A stretch of DNA of 6,903 nucleotides. Origin: Rhodoferax sp. GTDB lineage: Bacteria; Pseudomonadota; Gammaproteobacteria; Burkholderiales; Burkholderiaceae_C. Shown here piece by piece: positions 1 to 6,356 of the stretch. Each line of letters begins with the position of its first letter. Position 1 is the stretch's first letter. The notes under the pieces were generated by a model. It was not told the DNA's origin. It ran no database searches and saw only the letters and a list, made by a program, of their open reading frames with translations. Position numbers and translations under genes: made by a program. The stretch lies in assembly GCA_021737905.1 (NCBI GenBank), contig JAIPDA010000129.1, positions 1-6,903 on the forward strand, written 5' to 3'.

Positions 1-50
1 CCACCCCCCTCTTCACTGCCCCCGATCCCTCAGCACATTTCCAATCACCC

Positions 51-80
51 ATAAAAAAACCCGCCGGGAAAGGGCGGGTT
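51..80 (-). terminator. Intrinsic terminator of the rpmB-rpmG operon
   Basis: Read on the minus strand, a perfect 8-bp stem (AACCCGCC pairing with GGCGGGTT, plus-strand arms 58-65 and 73-80) encloses a 7-base loop and runs directly into a tract of T residues. It begins about 20 bases past the rpmG stop codon. A GC-rich stem followed by a U-tract is the classic Rho-independent form, so this very probably ends the ribosomal-protein transcript. Confidence 0.9.
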
Positions 81-100
81 CTTCAAGAGGCAAGGCTGAA

Positions 101-268
101 TTACTTCAGCTTGATCTCTTTGTATTCCACGTGCTTACGTGCTTTAGGATCAAATTTCATGATCAGCATTTTGTCGGGCGTGGTTTTCTTGTTCTTGGTG
201 GTCGTGTAAAAGTGACCGGTGCCGGCAGTCGATTCCAGCTTGATTTTCTCGCGTGCGCCTTTAGCCAT
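101..268 (-). CDS. rpmG: 50S ribosomal protein L33 (bL33)
   Basis: This encodes a 55-residue basic protein starting MAKGAREKIKLES and ending YKEIKLK, a full-length bacterial L33. L33 is a small protein of the large ribosomal subunit that sits near the E site. It carries no cysteine, so this is the zinc-free (C-minus) form, as in E. coli; the Cys-containing zinc-ribbon form is excluded. The ATG is preceded by a strong AAGGAG Shine-Dalgarno sequence that overlaps the rpmB stop codon (TAAGGAG), 11 bases separating the two genes. This implies co-transcription and probably translational coupling with rpmB. The gene was found by direct reading because it is shorter than many ORF cut-offs. An intrinsic terminator follows at 51-80. 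Identification is secure from sequence and the rpmB-rpmG pairing typical of Proteobacteria. Confidence 0.97.
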   Translation of the reverse strand: MAKGAREKIKLESTAGTGHFYTTTKNKKTTPDKMLIMKFDPKARKHVEYKEIKLK

Positions 269-279
269 GATCGTTCTCC

Positions 280-513
280 TTAGACTTCACCGCGGGCACG
301 AAGATCCACCAGGATCGCGTCGATGCCTTTTTTGTCAATCAAGCGCAAGCCGGCGCTGGTGATGCGCAGACGCACCCAACGGTTCTCGCTCTCGACCCAG
401 AAACGGCGGTACTGCAGATTAGGCATGAACCGGCGCTTGGTTTTGTTGTTTGCGTGAGAAACATTGTTTCCCACCATCGGGCCTTTGCCCGTTACCTGAC
501 AGACGCGTGCCAT
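280..513 (-). CDS. rpmB: 50S ribosomal protein L28 (bL28)
   Basis: This encodes a 77-residue basic protein starting MARVCQVTGKGPMVGNNVSH and ending LVDLRARGEV, typical of L28 in length and sequence. L28 is a structural protein of the large ribosomal subunit and is needed for subunit assembly. Conserved L28 features are visible: the N-terminal VTGK.P..GNNVSHA block (about residues 8-23), then NNKTKRRFMPNLQ, and the C-terminal LRITSAGLRLIDKKG (about 50-64). A GTG two codons upstream would add two residues, but the ATG at 513 is preferred: it gives the family N terminus MARVC and has a GGAG Shine-Dalgarno about 8 bases upstream. It is the first gene of the rpmB-rpmG operon, whose likely promoter is at 590-618. 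Confidence 0.97.
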   Translation of the reverse strand: MARVCQVTGKGPMVGNNVSHANNKTKRRFMPNLQYRRFWVESENRWVRLRITSAGLRLIDKKGIDAILVDLRARGEV

Positions 514-589
514 GAGCACTCTCCGTATAAAAAATTGTGAATCTGGAGCCGGCCTGATGGGTCACCATGAAAGCTCGGCTAAGCCCAAG

Positions 590-618
590 AGTATAGCCTG
601 AAAAACAGGGCCTGGAAA
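590..618 (-). promoter_or_regulatory. Sigma70-type promoter for rpmB-rpmG
   Basis: On the minus strand a -10 hexamer TATACT (plus-strand 590-595, five of six consensus bases) lies 17 bases downstream of TTTCCA (613-618, four of six matches to TTGACA). Predicted transcription would start near 583, giving a leader of about 70 bases before the rpmB ATG. The location between the trxB stop and rpmB, with the right spacing and orientation, supports it. It is inferred from pattern only. Confidence 0.6.
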
Positions 619-649
619 GCCGGCGCCCCGGCCGGCAAGCCTGGGGCCC
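601..649 (-). terminator. Possible weak terminator downstream of trxB
   Basis: Just past the trxB stop, read on the minus strand, outer arms GGGCC and GGCCC (plus-strand 645-649 and 608-612) could enclose an inner 6-bp GCCGGC/GCCGGC stem (631-636 and 619-624). Two bases after the outer arm comes a run of five T (601-605). The outer stem is only 5 bp and the inner arms are self-complementary, so this is a weak candidate. It overlaps the -35 element of the rpmBG promoter. Confidence 0.3.
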
Positions 650-654
650 GGTCT

Positions 655-1599
655 TCAGTCGTTTTGCTCGATAAAACGCTGGGCGTCGAGGGCGGCCATG
701 CAGCCGGTGCCGGCGCTGGTGATGGCCTGGCGGTACACGTGGTCTTGCACGTCGCCGGCGGCAAAAATACCGGGCACGCTGGTCATGGTGGCAAAGCCCT
801 GCAGCCCGCTGCGGGTGATGATGTAGCCGTCCTTCATGTCCAGCTGGCCTTCAAAGATATCGGTGTTCGGGTGGTGGCCGATGGCAATGAAGCAGCCTTT
901 GAGGCTCAGGTCTTCGGTGGCGCCGCCTTCGGTGCTTTGCAGGCGCACGCCGGTCACGCCCGAGGCGTCACCCAGCACTTCTTGCAGTGTGCGGTGCGTT
1001 TTAAGCACGATCTTGCCGGCGGCGACTTTCTCATGCAGCTTGTCGATCAGGATGGCTTCGGCCTTGAATTTGTCGCGGCGGTGCACCAGCGTCACCTTGC
1101 TGGCGATGTTGGACAAATACAGCGCTTCTTCGACGGCGGTGTTGCCGCCGCCGACCACGCAGACTTCCTGCTCGCGGTAGAAAAAGCCGTCGCAGGTGGC
1201 GCAGCCCGACACGCCGCGGCCCATGAAGGCAGTTTCAGACGCCAGCCCCAGGTACTTGGCTGAAGCGCCGGTGGCCAGGATCAGGGCGTCGCAGGTGTAC
1301 GTGCCGCTGTCGCCTGTGAGGGTAAAAGGACGTTTGCTGAAATCGACCTTGTTGATGTGGTCAAAGATGATTTCGGTTTTAAAGCGCTCGGCGTGCTCTA
1401 AAAAGCGCTGCATCAGCTCCGGGCCTTGCACGCCCAGCGGGTCGGCCGGCCAGTTGTCGACGTCGGTGGTGGTCATGAGCTGACCGCCCTGGGCGATGCC
1501 GGTGATCAGCACGGGCTGCAGGTTGGCGCGGGCAGCGTAAACCGCCGCGGTGTAGCCGGCAGGGCCGGAGCCGAGGATAAGAACCTTCGAATGTTTCAT
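655..1599 (-). CDS. trxB: Thioredoxin reductase (NADPH)
   Basis: This encodes a cytoplasmic FAD enzyme of 314 residues (E. coli TrxB is about 320) that uses NADPH to reduce oxidised thioredoxin, feeding ribonucleotide reduction, disulfide repair and peroxide defence. Visible features in order: the FAD-binding loop GSGPAGYTAA at residues 10-19; a GGQLMTTTDVDNWP segment at 38-51; the redox-active CATC pair, C133 and C136, in SGCATCDGFF; the NADPH-binding GGGNTA at 150-155, followed by HRRDKFKAE at 173-181, whose arginines contact the NADPH 2'-phosphate; and the C-terminal FAD motif AAGDV at 280-284 with the QAITSAGTGCMAALDA tail. All catalytic elements are intact. The ATG gives the usual short N terminus before the dinucleotide fold, but no convincing Shine-Dalgarno precedes it. 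It is divergent from ftsK. A low-molecular-weight TrxB is certain; ferredoxin/flavodoxin-type relatives lack the CxxC. Confidence 0.97.
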   Translation of the reverse strand: MKHSKVLILGSGPAGYTAAVYAARANLQPVLITGIAQGGQLMTTTDVDNWPADPLGVQGPELMQRFLEHAERFKTEIIFDHINKVDFSKRPFTLTGDSGTYTCDALILATGASAKYLGLASETAFMGRGVSGCATCDGFFYREQEVCVVGGGNTAVEEALYLSNIASKVTLVHRRDKFKAEAILIDKLHEKVAAGKIVLKTHRTLQEVLGDASGVTGVRLQSTEGGATEDLSLKGCFIAIGHHPNTDIFEGQLDMKDGYIITRSGLQGFATMTSVPGIFAAGDVQDHVYRQAITSAGTGCMAALDAQRFIEQND

Positions 1600-1771
1600 T
1601 GTGAAAACCGGTTGAAAAATGCAACAGCGCCTTCAAGCGCCTCGAGAGATGACCAGCCGCACTGTTGGGCAGTTAAGCCAAAGGGGCCAATTGGGTCCTG
1701 ATTGTAAAACCCGGCCGGCCGCGCGCTGGCGCCAGGGCCTGCGGCAACTGCGGTAAGCTTGTGGTCGACCC
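1600..1771. promoter_or_regulatory. Divergent trxB-ftsK intergenic region
   Basis: These 172 bases must drive at least trxB leftwards and ftsK rightwards. A minus-strand TACAAT (plus-strand 1701-1706) resembles a -10 element for trxB, but no good -35 lies at the right distance. On the plus strand I find no well-spaced promoter for ftsK. A GC-rich tract of alternating CCGG/GGCC (about 1711-1722) leads into a perfect 10-bp palindrome, CTGGCGCCAG, at 1726-1735. The assignment as a promoter region is by position; the individual elements are weak. Confidence 0.45.
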
Positions 1772-4117
1772 ATGACTTACTCACTTGACACCCTCAATTC
1801 ACGCAATGCATTGCCCGCCTCCAGTACAAACGAGGTGACCGGCATCGGTCGCTTTGCCCATGAGCTGGGCTTGGTGATCGGTTTTGTCGTTCTGGTTTTC
1901 TGGCTGGCCGCTTTGCTCAGCCACAGCCTGGCAGATGTGGCCTGGACCACGACCGGTGCCCGGGGTGCTGACGCGCCGGGTGCGGTGGCCCGCAACTGGG
2001 GCGGCCGCTTTGGCGCGCGCCTGGCCGACGGCAGTTATTTCCTTTTTGGTTTGTCCGTCTGGTGGGCATTGGCCGCTGGCTTTTGGGCCTGGCTGGCAGC
2101 CTTGGCCCGCTGGTTGCGCAGCGAGAGCCTGCCGGCCGCAGCGCCGTTGAATCCGCAGCGCTTGAAGTTCTGGATTGGTTTTGCTTTGCTCTTGCTGTCC
2201 AGCTGCGCTCTGGAATGGTCGCGTTTGTACCGGTTTGAGCAGGCCTTGCCCGGCCACGCCGGCGGCTTGCTGGGTTACCTGGCCGGGCCGGCCAGCGTCA
2301 AGTGGCTGGGCTTCACGGGCTCGGGTCTGGTGTGGATTGCGATCGGCGTGGTCAGTGTGTCGGTGGTGTTTGGTTTTTCATGGCCGCAAGCTGCCCAGCG
2401 CATAGGCGCCTGGATCGATGACTTCATTGACTCGCGCCGTGAAAAACGCGAACTCGCCGAAGACCTGGCCGTGGGCCGTGCGTCTGCGCGCGAGCGCGAA
2501 GAAATCCTGATTGAAGAGCGCATTGACATTGAAGAGCACCAGCCCGTCGCGATGCTGATCGAGCCCACGCTGGTGGACATACCCAAAAGCGAACGCGTGG
2601 CCAAAGAGCGCCAGAAGCCGCTGTTTTCTGACATGCTGGACTCCAAGCTGCCGCAGGTGGACTTGCTCGACGGCGCCTTGCTGCGCCAGGAAACCGTCGC
2701 GCCTGAGACGCTGGAGATGACCTCGCGCCTGATTGAAAAGAAGCTGCGTGACTTCGGTGTTGAAGTCCGCGTGGTGGCCGCCGCCCCGGGCCCGGTGATC
2801 ACGCGCTACGAGATCGAGCCGGCCACCGGCGTCAAGGGCTCGCAGGTGGTCAATCTGGCCAAAGACCTGGCGCGTGCGCTCAGCCTGGTGTCCATCCGCG
2901 TCATCGAAACCATACCCGGCAAAAACTACATGGCGCTGGAACTGCCCAACGCCAAGCGCCAGTCGATCAAGCTCAGCGAAATCCTGGGCTCGCAAATCTA
3001 CAACGAAGCTAAATCGCTGCTGACCATCGGCCTGGGTAAGGACATAGGCGGCAACGCCGTGGTGGCCGACCTGGCCAAAATGCCGCACTGCCTGGTGGCC
3101 GGCACCACCGGCTCAGGCAAGTCGGTGGGCATCAACGCCATGATTTTGAGCCTCTTGTACAAGGCCGACGCGCGCGATGTCCGCCTGCTGCTGATTGACC
3201 CCAAGATGCTCGAGATGAGCGTCTACGAAGGCATACCGCACCTGCTCGCGCCCGTGGTCACCGACATGCGCCAGGCCGCGCACGGCCTGAACTGGTGCGT
3301 AGCCGAAATGGAGCGCCGCTACAAATTGATGAGCAAGCTCGGGGTGCGCAACCTGGCCGGCTACAACGCCAAGATCGACGACGCCGCCGAGCGCGACGAA
3401 CTCATCTACAACCCTTTCAGCCTGACGCCTGATCAGCCTGAACCGCTGGAGCGTCTGCCTTTCATTGTTGTCGTGATCGACGAGCTGGCCGACTTGATGA
3501 TGGTGGTGGGCAAAAAGATCGAAGAGCTGATCGCCCGGCTCGCGCAAAAAGCCCGCGCCGCCGGCATTCACCTGGTGCTGGCCACGCAGCGCCCCAGTGT
3601 GGACGTCATCACCGGCCTGATCAAGGCCAACATTCCCACGCGCCTGAGCTTTCAGGTCTCCAGCAAGATCGACAGCCGCACCATTCTTGACCAGATGGGC
3701 GCCGAAGCGCTGCTGGGCATGGGCGACATGCTGTACATGCCCAGCGGCACCGGCTTTCCGATCCGCGTGCACGGCGCCTTTGTCAGCGACGAAGAAGTGC
3801 ACCGCGTGGTGGCCTACCTCAAAGAGCAGGGCCAACCCAATTACATTGACGGCGTGCTCGAAGGCGGCACGGTCGATGGCGAGGGCGACAGCCTGGGTGA
3901 GGGCGACGCCGCCGGCGAAAAAGACCCCATGTACGACCAGGCGGTCGAAGTGGTGCTCAAAAACCGCAAGGCTTCCATTTCGCTGGTGCAGCGGCACCTG
4001 AAGATCGGCTACAACCGCGCCGCCCGCATGCTCGAGGAGATGGAAAAAGCCGGCGTGGTCAGCAGCATGTCCGGCAGCGGCCAGCGCGATATTCTGGTGC
4101 CGGCACGCAGCGAATAA
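1772..4117 (+). CDS. ftsK: DNA translocase FtsK
   Basis: This encodes a 781-residue septal DNA pump of the FtsK/SpoIIIE family. It is anchored in the divisome, moves chromosome termini away from the closing septum, and activates XerCD recombination at dif. About four membrane helices are visible (roughly residues 33-50, 89-112, 132-148 and 181-202). A charged linker follows (about 203-285), then the alpha domain and the RecA-like motor. The Walker A is GTTGSGKS at 444-451 and the Walker B is VVVIDELAD, with D570 and E571. The C-terminal winged-helix gamma domain (about 718-778, from DPMYDQAVEVVL to QRDILV) is the part that reads KOPS sequences and contacts XerD in the family. The linker is far shorter than in E. 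coli FtsK (about 1,330 residues in all), as is usual in many other bacteria. The ATG has no strong Shine-Dalgarno but gives a plausible cytoplasmic N tail ahead of the first helix. lolA starts 4 bases after the stop. Confidence 0.97.
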   Translation: MTYSLDTLNSRNALPASSTNEVTGIGRFAHELGLVIGFVVLVFWLAALLSHSLADVAWTTTGARGADAPGAVARNWGGRFGARLADGSYFLFGLSVWWALAAGFWAWLAALARWLRSESLPAAAPLNPQRLKFWIGFALLLLSSCALEWSRLYRFEQALPGHAGGLLGYLAGPASVKWLGFTGSGLVWIAIGVVSVSVVFGFSWPQAAQRIGAWIDDFIDSRREKRELAEDLAVGRASAREREEILIEERIDIEEHQPVAMLIEPTLVDIPKSERVAKERQKPLFSDMLDSKLPQVDLLDGALLRQETVAPETLEMTSRLIEKKLRDFGVEVRVVAAAPGPVITRYEIEPATGVKGSQVVNLAKDLARALSLVSIRVIETIPGKNYMALELPNAKRQSIKLSEILGSQIYNEAKSLLTIGLGKDIGGNAVVADLAKMPHCLVAGTTGSGKSVGINAMILSLLYKADARDVRLLLIDPKMLEMSVYEGIPHLLAPVVTDMRQAAHGLNWCVAEMERRYKLMSKLGVRNLAGYNAKIDDAAERDELIYNPFSLTPDQPEPLERLPFIVVVIDELADLMMVVGKKIEELIARLAQKARAAGIHLVLATQRPSVDVITGLIKANIPTRLSFQVSSKIDSRTILDQMGAEALLGMGDMLYMPSGTGFPIRVHGAFVSDEEVHRVVAYLKEQGQPNYIDGVLEGGTVDGEGDSLGEGDAAGEKDPMYDQAVEVVLKNRKASISLVQRHLKIGYNRAARMLEEMEKAGVVSSMSGSGQRDILVPARSE

Positions 4118-4121
4118 GACC

Positions 4122-4793
4122 ATGACTTTGTTTGCCCTGCGTTCCCTGGCCCTGGGCGCGTTCATCTCGGCCATGGCCTGTAGCGCCCTTGCGCAAGACC
4201 TCAGCAGCGGCATGCAAAGCTTAGAGCGCTTTGTGCGCGACACCCGCAGCGGGCGCGCCAGCTTCACGCAGGTGGTCACCGCCCCGGCCCGGGACGGGCA
4301 GCAGGCCAAAAGCAAAACCTCCAGCGGCATTTTTGAGTTTTCCCGGCCCAACCGCTTTAGGTTTTTTTACCAGAAACCTTTTGAGCAAAGCATAGTGGCA
4401 GACGGTCAAACCCTGTGGCTGCACGACGTGGACCTGAACCAGGTGACTGCGCGCAAACTCTCGCAAGTGATGGGCGGCTCACCGGCCGCGCTGATTGCGG
4501 CGGCGCCCAATTTGCAGGCGCTGCAAGCCGACTTCACACTGCGTGCCATGCCCGACAAAGACGCGCTGCAATGGGTGCAGGCCACGCCCAAAACGCGCGA
4601 AGGCCAGTTGCAAAGCATCAGCATTGGTTTTCGAAATGCGGGCAAAACCAGTGAGCTGGCGGTGCTTGAAATTGTCGACAGCTTCGGCCAGCGCTCGGTC
4701 ATGCGGTTTGCCGGTTTTGAAGCCAACCCGGCTTTCAATGCAGCGCACTTTGACTTCAAGCCGCCACCCGGCGCTGACGTCATACGGCCCTGA
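4122..4793 (+). CDS. lolA: Outer-membrane lipoprotein carrier protein LolA
   Basis: This encodes a 223-residue periplasmic chaperone that accepts lipoproteins from the inner-membrane LolCDE transporter and carries them to the outer membrane. A Sec signal peptide is clear: a short N region with R7, a hydrophobic core (about 8-22), and a signal peptidase I site after ALA at residue 24, leaving QDLSSG. The mature part has the family pattern: RASFTQVV (45-52), SGIFEFSRPNRFRFFYQKP (68-86), and IVADGQTLWLHDVDLNQVT (91-109), which form part of the half-barrel lined for acyl chains. There is no lipobox cysteine at the cleavage site, so the product is soluble. Only 4 bases separate it from ftsK and 21 from rarA, indicating one transcript. 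The same ftsK-lolA-rarA order occurs in E. coli and reinforces the call. The Shine-Dalgarno is poor, suggesting translation coupled to ftsK. Confidence 0.95.
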   Translation: MTLFALRSLALGAFISAMACSALAQDLSSGMQSLERFVRDTRSGRASFTQVVTAPARDGQQAKSKTSSGIFEFSRPNRFRFFYQKPFEQSIVADGQTLWLHDVDLNQVTARKLSQVMGGSPAALIAAAPNLQALQADFTLRAMPDKDALQWVQATPKTREGQLQSISIGFRNAGKTSELAVLEIVDSFGQRSVMRFAGFEANPAFNAAHFDFKPPPGADVIRP

Positions 4794-4814
4794 GGCGCCA
4801 GAGGGCAAGGGCGC

Positions 4815-6137
4815 ATGGCTGACTTATTTCACAAGGCCCCCAGCGCTCCGCTGGCCGAAGCGCTGCGGCCCAAAACCCTGGACGAAGTCATAGGCCAATC
4901 GCACCTGATCGGCCCGGGCAAACCGCTGCGCCTGGCCTTTGAGTCAGGCAAGCCGCATTCGATGATTCTCTGGGGCCCGCCCGGTGTCGGCAAAACCACG
5001 CTGGCCCGGCTGACCGCCAGCGCTTTTGGCTACGAGTTCATTGCGCTGTCGGCGGTGTTTGCCGGCGTCAAAGACATACGCGCTGCGATGGAGCAGGCCC
5101 AGCAAAACCTGGCGCTGGGCCGCAAGACGATTTTGTTCGTTGACGAGATTCACCGCTTCAACAAAAGCCAGCAGGACGGCTTGCTGCCCTTTGTCGAGTC
5201 CGGCCTGGTGGTCTTCATAGGCGCCACCACCGAAAACCCGTCTTTTGAAGTGAACTCCGCCTTGCTCTCGCGGGCGCAGGTCTATGTGCTGCAAGTGCTC
5301 AGCGACGAAGAGTTGCAAACCCTGGTGCGCCGCGCGCAGGCCAGCGAGTTGCCGCATTTGCAGATTGACGACAGCGCGGTCAACACGCTGGTGGGTTATG
5401 CCGACGGCGACGCGCGCCGCCTGCTCAACCTGCTGGAGCAGTCGGCCAGTGCGGCGGCGGCGGCGGGTGTCACGCTGGTAGACGCCGCCTTTTTGCAGGA
5501 CGCGCTGACACTCAATGCCCGCCGTTTTGACAAAGGCGGCGACAACTTTTATGACCAGATCTCGGCGCTGCACAAATCCGTGCGCGGTTCGCACCCCGAT
5601 GCAGCGCTGTACTGGCTGTGCCGCATGCTCGATGGTGGTGCAGACGCGCGCTACCTGTCGCGCCGCGTGGTGCGCATGGCCTGGGAAGACATCGGCCTGG
5701 CCGACCCGCGGGCCATGCAAATTGCCAATGACGCAGCCGCCACCTTTGAGCGGCTTGGCTCACCCGAAGGCGAGCTGGCCATTGCCCAGGCCGTGATCTA
5801 CCTGGCCATGGCCCCCAAAAGCAACGCCGGCTACAAGGCCTACAAGCAGGCCAAGGCCTTCATCAAGTCAGACCGCTCACGCGAAGTGCCCAACCACTTG
5901 CGCAACGCGCCTACGCAGCTGATGAAAGAGCTAGGCCACGGCCACCAATACCGCTACGCCCATGACGAGCCCGATGCCTACGCCGCCGGCGAGCGCTATC
6001 TGCCCGACGACATGCCCGAGCCGCTCTGGTACCAGCCGGTAGCGCGCGGTTTAGAAACCAAGCTGGCCGAGAAACTGGCGTATTTGCGCCAGCTCGATGC
6101 GGCCGCTGCCCCAGCTGCCGGCAAAGCACCGGATTAG
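4815..6137 (+). CDS. rarA: Replication-associated recombination protein A (AAA+ ATPase RarA/MgsA)
   Basis: This encodes a 440-residue cytoplasmic ATPase related to clamp-loader subunits and to eukaryotic Mgs1/WRNIP1. It acts at stalled replication forks and single-stranded DNA ends. Features in order: LAEALRPKTLDEVIGQ (about 13-28), typical of clamp-loader-like AAA+ proteins; Walker A GPPGVGKTT at 54-62; Walker B ILFVDEIHRFNKSQQD with D110 and E111; sensor 1 GATTEN at 136-141; a likely arginine finger R153 in ALLSRAQ; and the sensor 2 region GDARRLLN. The MgsA-type C-terminal part follows, with SALHKSVRGSHPDAALYW (250-267) and RRVVRMAWEDIGLADP, which mediates tetramerisation in the family. 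Length matches E. coli RarA (about 447). The ATG has an AAGG-type Shine-Dalgarno about 6 bases upstream. It lies 21 bases after lolA, probably the last gene of the ftsK-lolA-rarA transcript. In E. coli serS follows; here it does not. Confidence 0.96.
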   Translation: MADLFHKAPSAPLAEALRPKTLDEVIGQSHLIGPGKPLRLAFESGKPHSMILWGPPGVGKTTLARLTASAFGYEFIALSAVFAGVKDIRAAMEQAQQNLALGRKTILFVDEIHRFNKSQQDGLLPFVESGLVVFIGATTENPSFEVNSALLSRAQVYVLQVLSDEELQTLVRRAQASELPHLQIDDSAVNTLVGYADGDARRLLNLLEQSASAAAAAGVTLVDAAFLQDALTLNARRFDKGGDNFYDQISALHKSVRGSHPDAALYWLCRMLDGGADARYLSRRVVRMAWEDIGLADPRAMQIANDAAATFERLGSPEGELAIAQAVIYLAMAPKSNAGYKAYKQAKAFIKSDRSREVPNHLRNAPTQLMKELGHGHQYRYAHDEPDAYAAGERYLPDDMPEPLWYQPVARGLETKLAEKLAYLRQLDAAAAPAAGKAPD

Positions 6138-6222
6138 GGCAGGCATTTCAACGCGGGTCCGCAAGAGGGTAAACACCGCAATGTCAGCGGCCTTGGCCCG
6201 GTTCTCGCTAGAGTCGCGTGGC

Positions 6223-6228
6223 TACAAT
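6223..6228 (+). promoter_or_regulatory. Candidate -10 element for the liv-type operon
   Basis: TACAAT matches the sigma70 -10 consensus at five of six positions and sits about 130 bases before the permease ATG. The correctly spaced -35 position (around 6200-6206) is poor, and the upstream TG is one base off the extended -10 position. If used, transcription would start near 6235 and include the inverted repeats at 6246-6326. Confidence 0.35.
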
Positions 6229-6245
6229 TTGGGCTCCATCTCAAA

Positions 6246-6326
6246 AGCCGGCCTTGTTTCCCAGGTCCGGCCGTCGGCTCTTTAGCAAAGCCCTCAAGGG
6301 CTTGGGTCTCAGGGGCCCGGACCTGG
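6246..6326 (+). repeat. Nested inverted repeats in the livH leader
   Basis: A perfect 10-bp inverted repeat, CCAGGTCCGG (6261-6270) and CCGGACCTGG (6317-6326), encloses a second perfect hairpin with arms AAGCCC (6288-6293) and GGGCTT (6298-6303) and a 4-base loop. An alternative stem, AGCCGGCC (6246-6253) with GGCC (6269-6272) and GGCT (6276-6279) across a 3-base bulge, shares bases with the large repeat, so the two could not form together. No T-tract follows the large stem, so it is not a standard terminator. Pairing is seen by eye; the function is unknown. Confidence 0.6.
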
Positions 6327-6356
6327 AGCCGGTCCCTCAAAATTCGGAGAAACACT

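Larger units (their letters stand above)
6138..6356. other. rarA-livH intergenic leader region
   Basis: These 219 bases hold no gene I can support. I see no strong intrinsic terminator for the upstream operon. The region contains a -10-like TACAAT at 6223-6228, then a cluster of inverted repeats at 6246-6326, then a GGAGA ribosome binding site before the downstream permease gene. A 34-codon reading frame opening at ATG 6181 (stop at 6283-6285) has no clear Shine-Dalgarno and no run of branched-chain residue codons, so I do not call it a leader peptide. Confidence 0.6.

Noticed and set aside
1..50. A possible gene end at the left edge
   Set aside because: These C-rich 50 bases lie beyond the rpmG terminator. 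No frame, motif or second hairpin could be tied to a gene.
664..1263. A 199-codon plus-strand open frame inside trxB
   Set aside because: It is antisense to an intact trxB with all catalytic motifs. Its Ala/Gly/His/Val-rich translation is a codon-bias shadow.
2569..2576. A Chi-like octamer GCTGGTGG within ftsK
   Set aside because: The E. coli Chi sequence is not assured to be active in this lineage, and the octamer is expected often in GC-rich coding sequence.
3113..4351. A 412-codon minus-strand open frame across ftsK and lolA
   Set aside because: It lies fully antisense to two well-conserved genes. Its translation is of the low-complexity His/Ala/Val/Gln-rich type produced by the complement of GC-rich codons, with no recognisable domain.
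4801..4812. A GGGCAAGGG resembling the FtsK-orienting KOPS motif, close to ftsK
   Set aside because: It has an extra base relative to GGGNAGGG and doubles as the rarA ribosome binding region, so a single near-match carries no weight.
4944..5720. A 258-codon minus-strand open frame inside rarA
   Set aside because: It is antisense to the conserved RarA motor domain, with the same shadow composition and no plausible ribosome binding site or domain.
6181..6285. A possible 34-residue leader peptide before livH
   Set aside because: There is no clear Shine-Dalgarno and no cluster of Leu/Ile/Val codons placed against the hairpins, and the frame merges with a longer out-of-frame run from the end of rarA.
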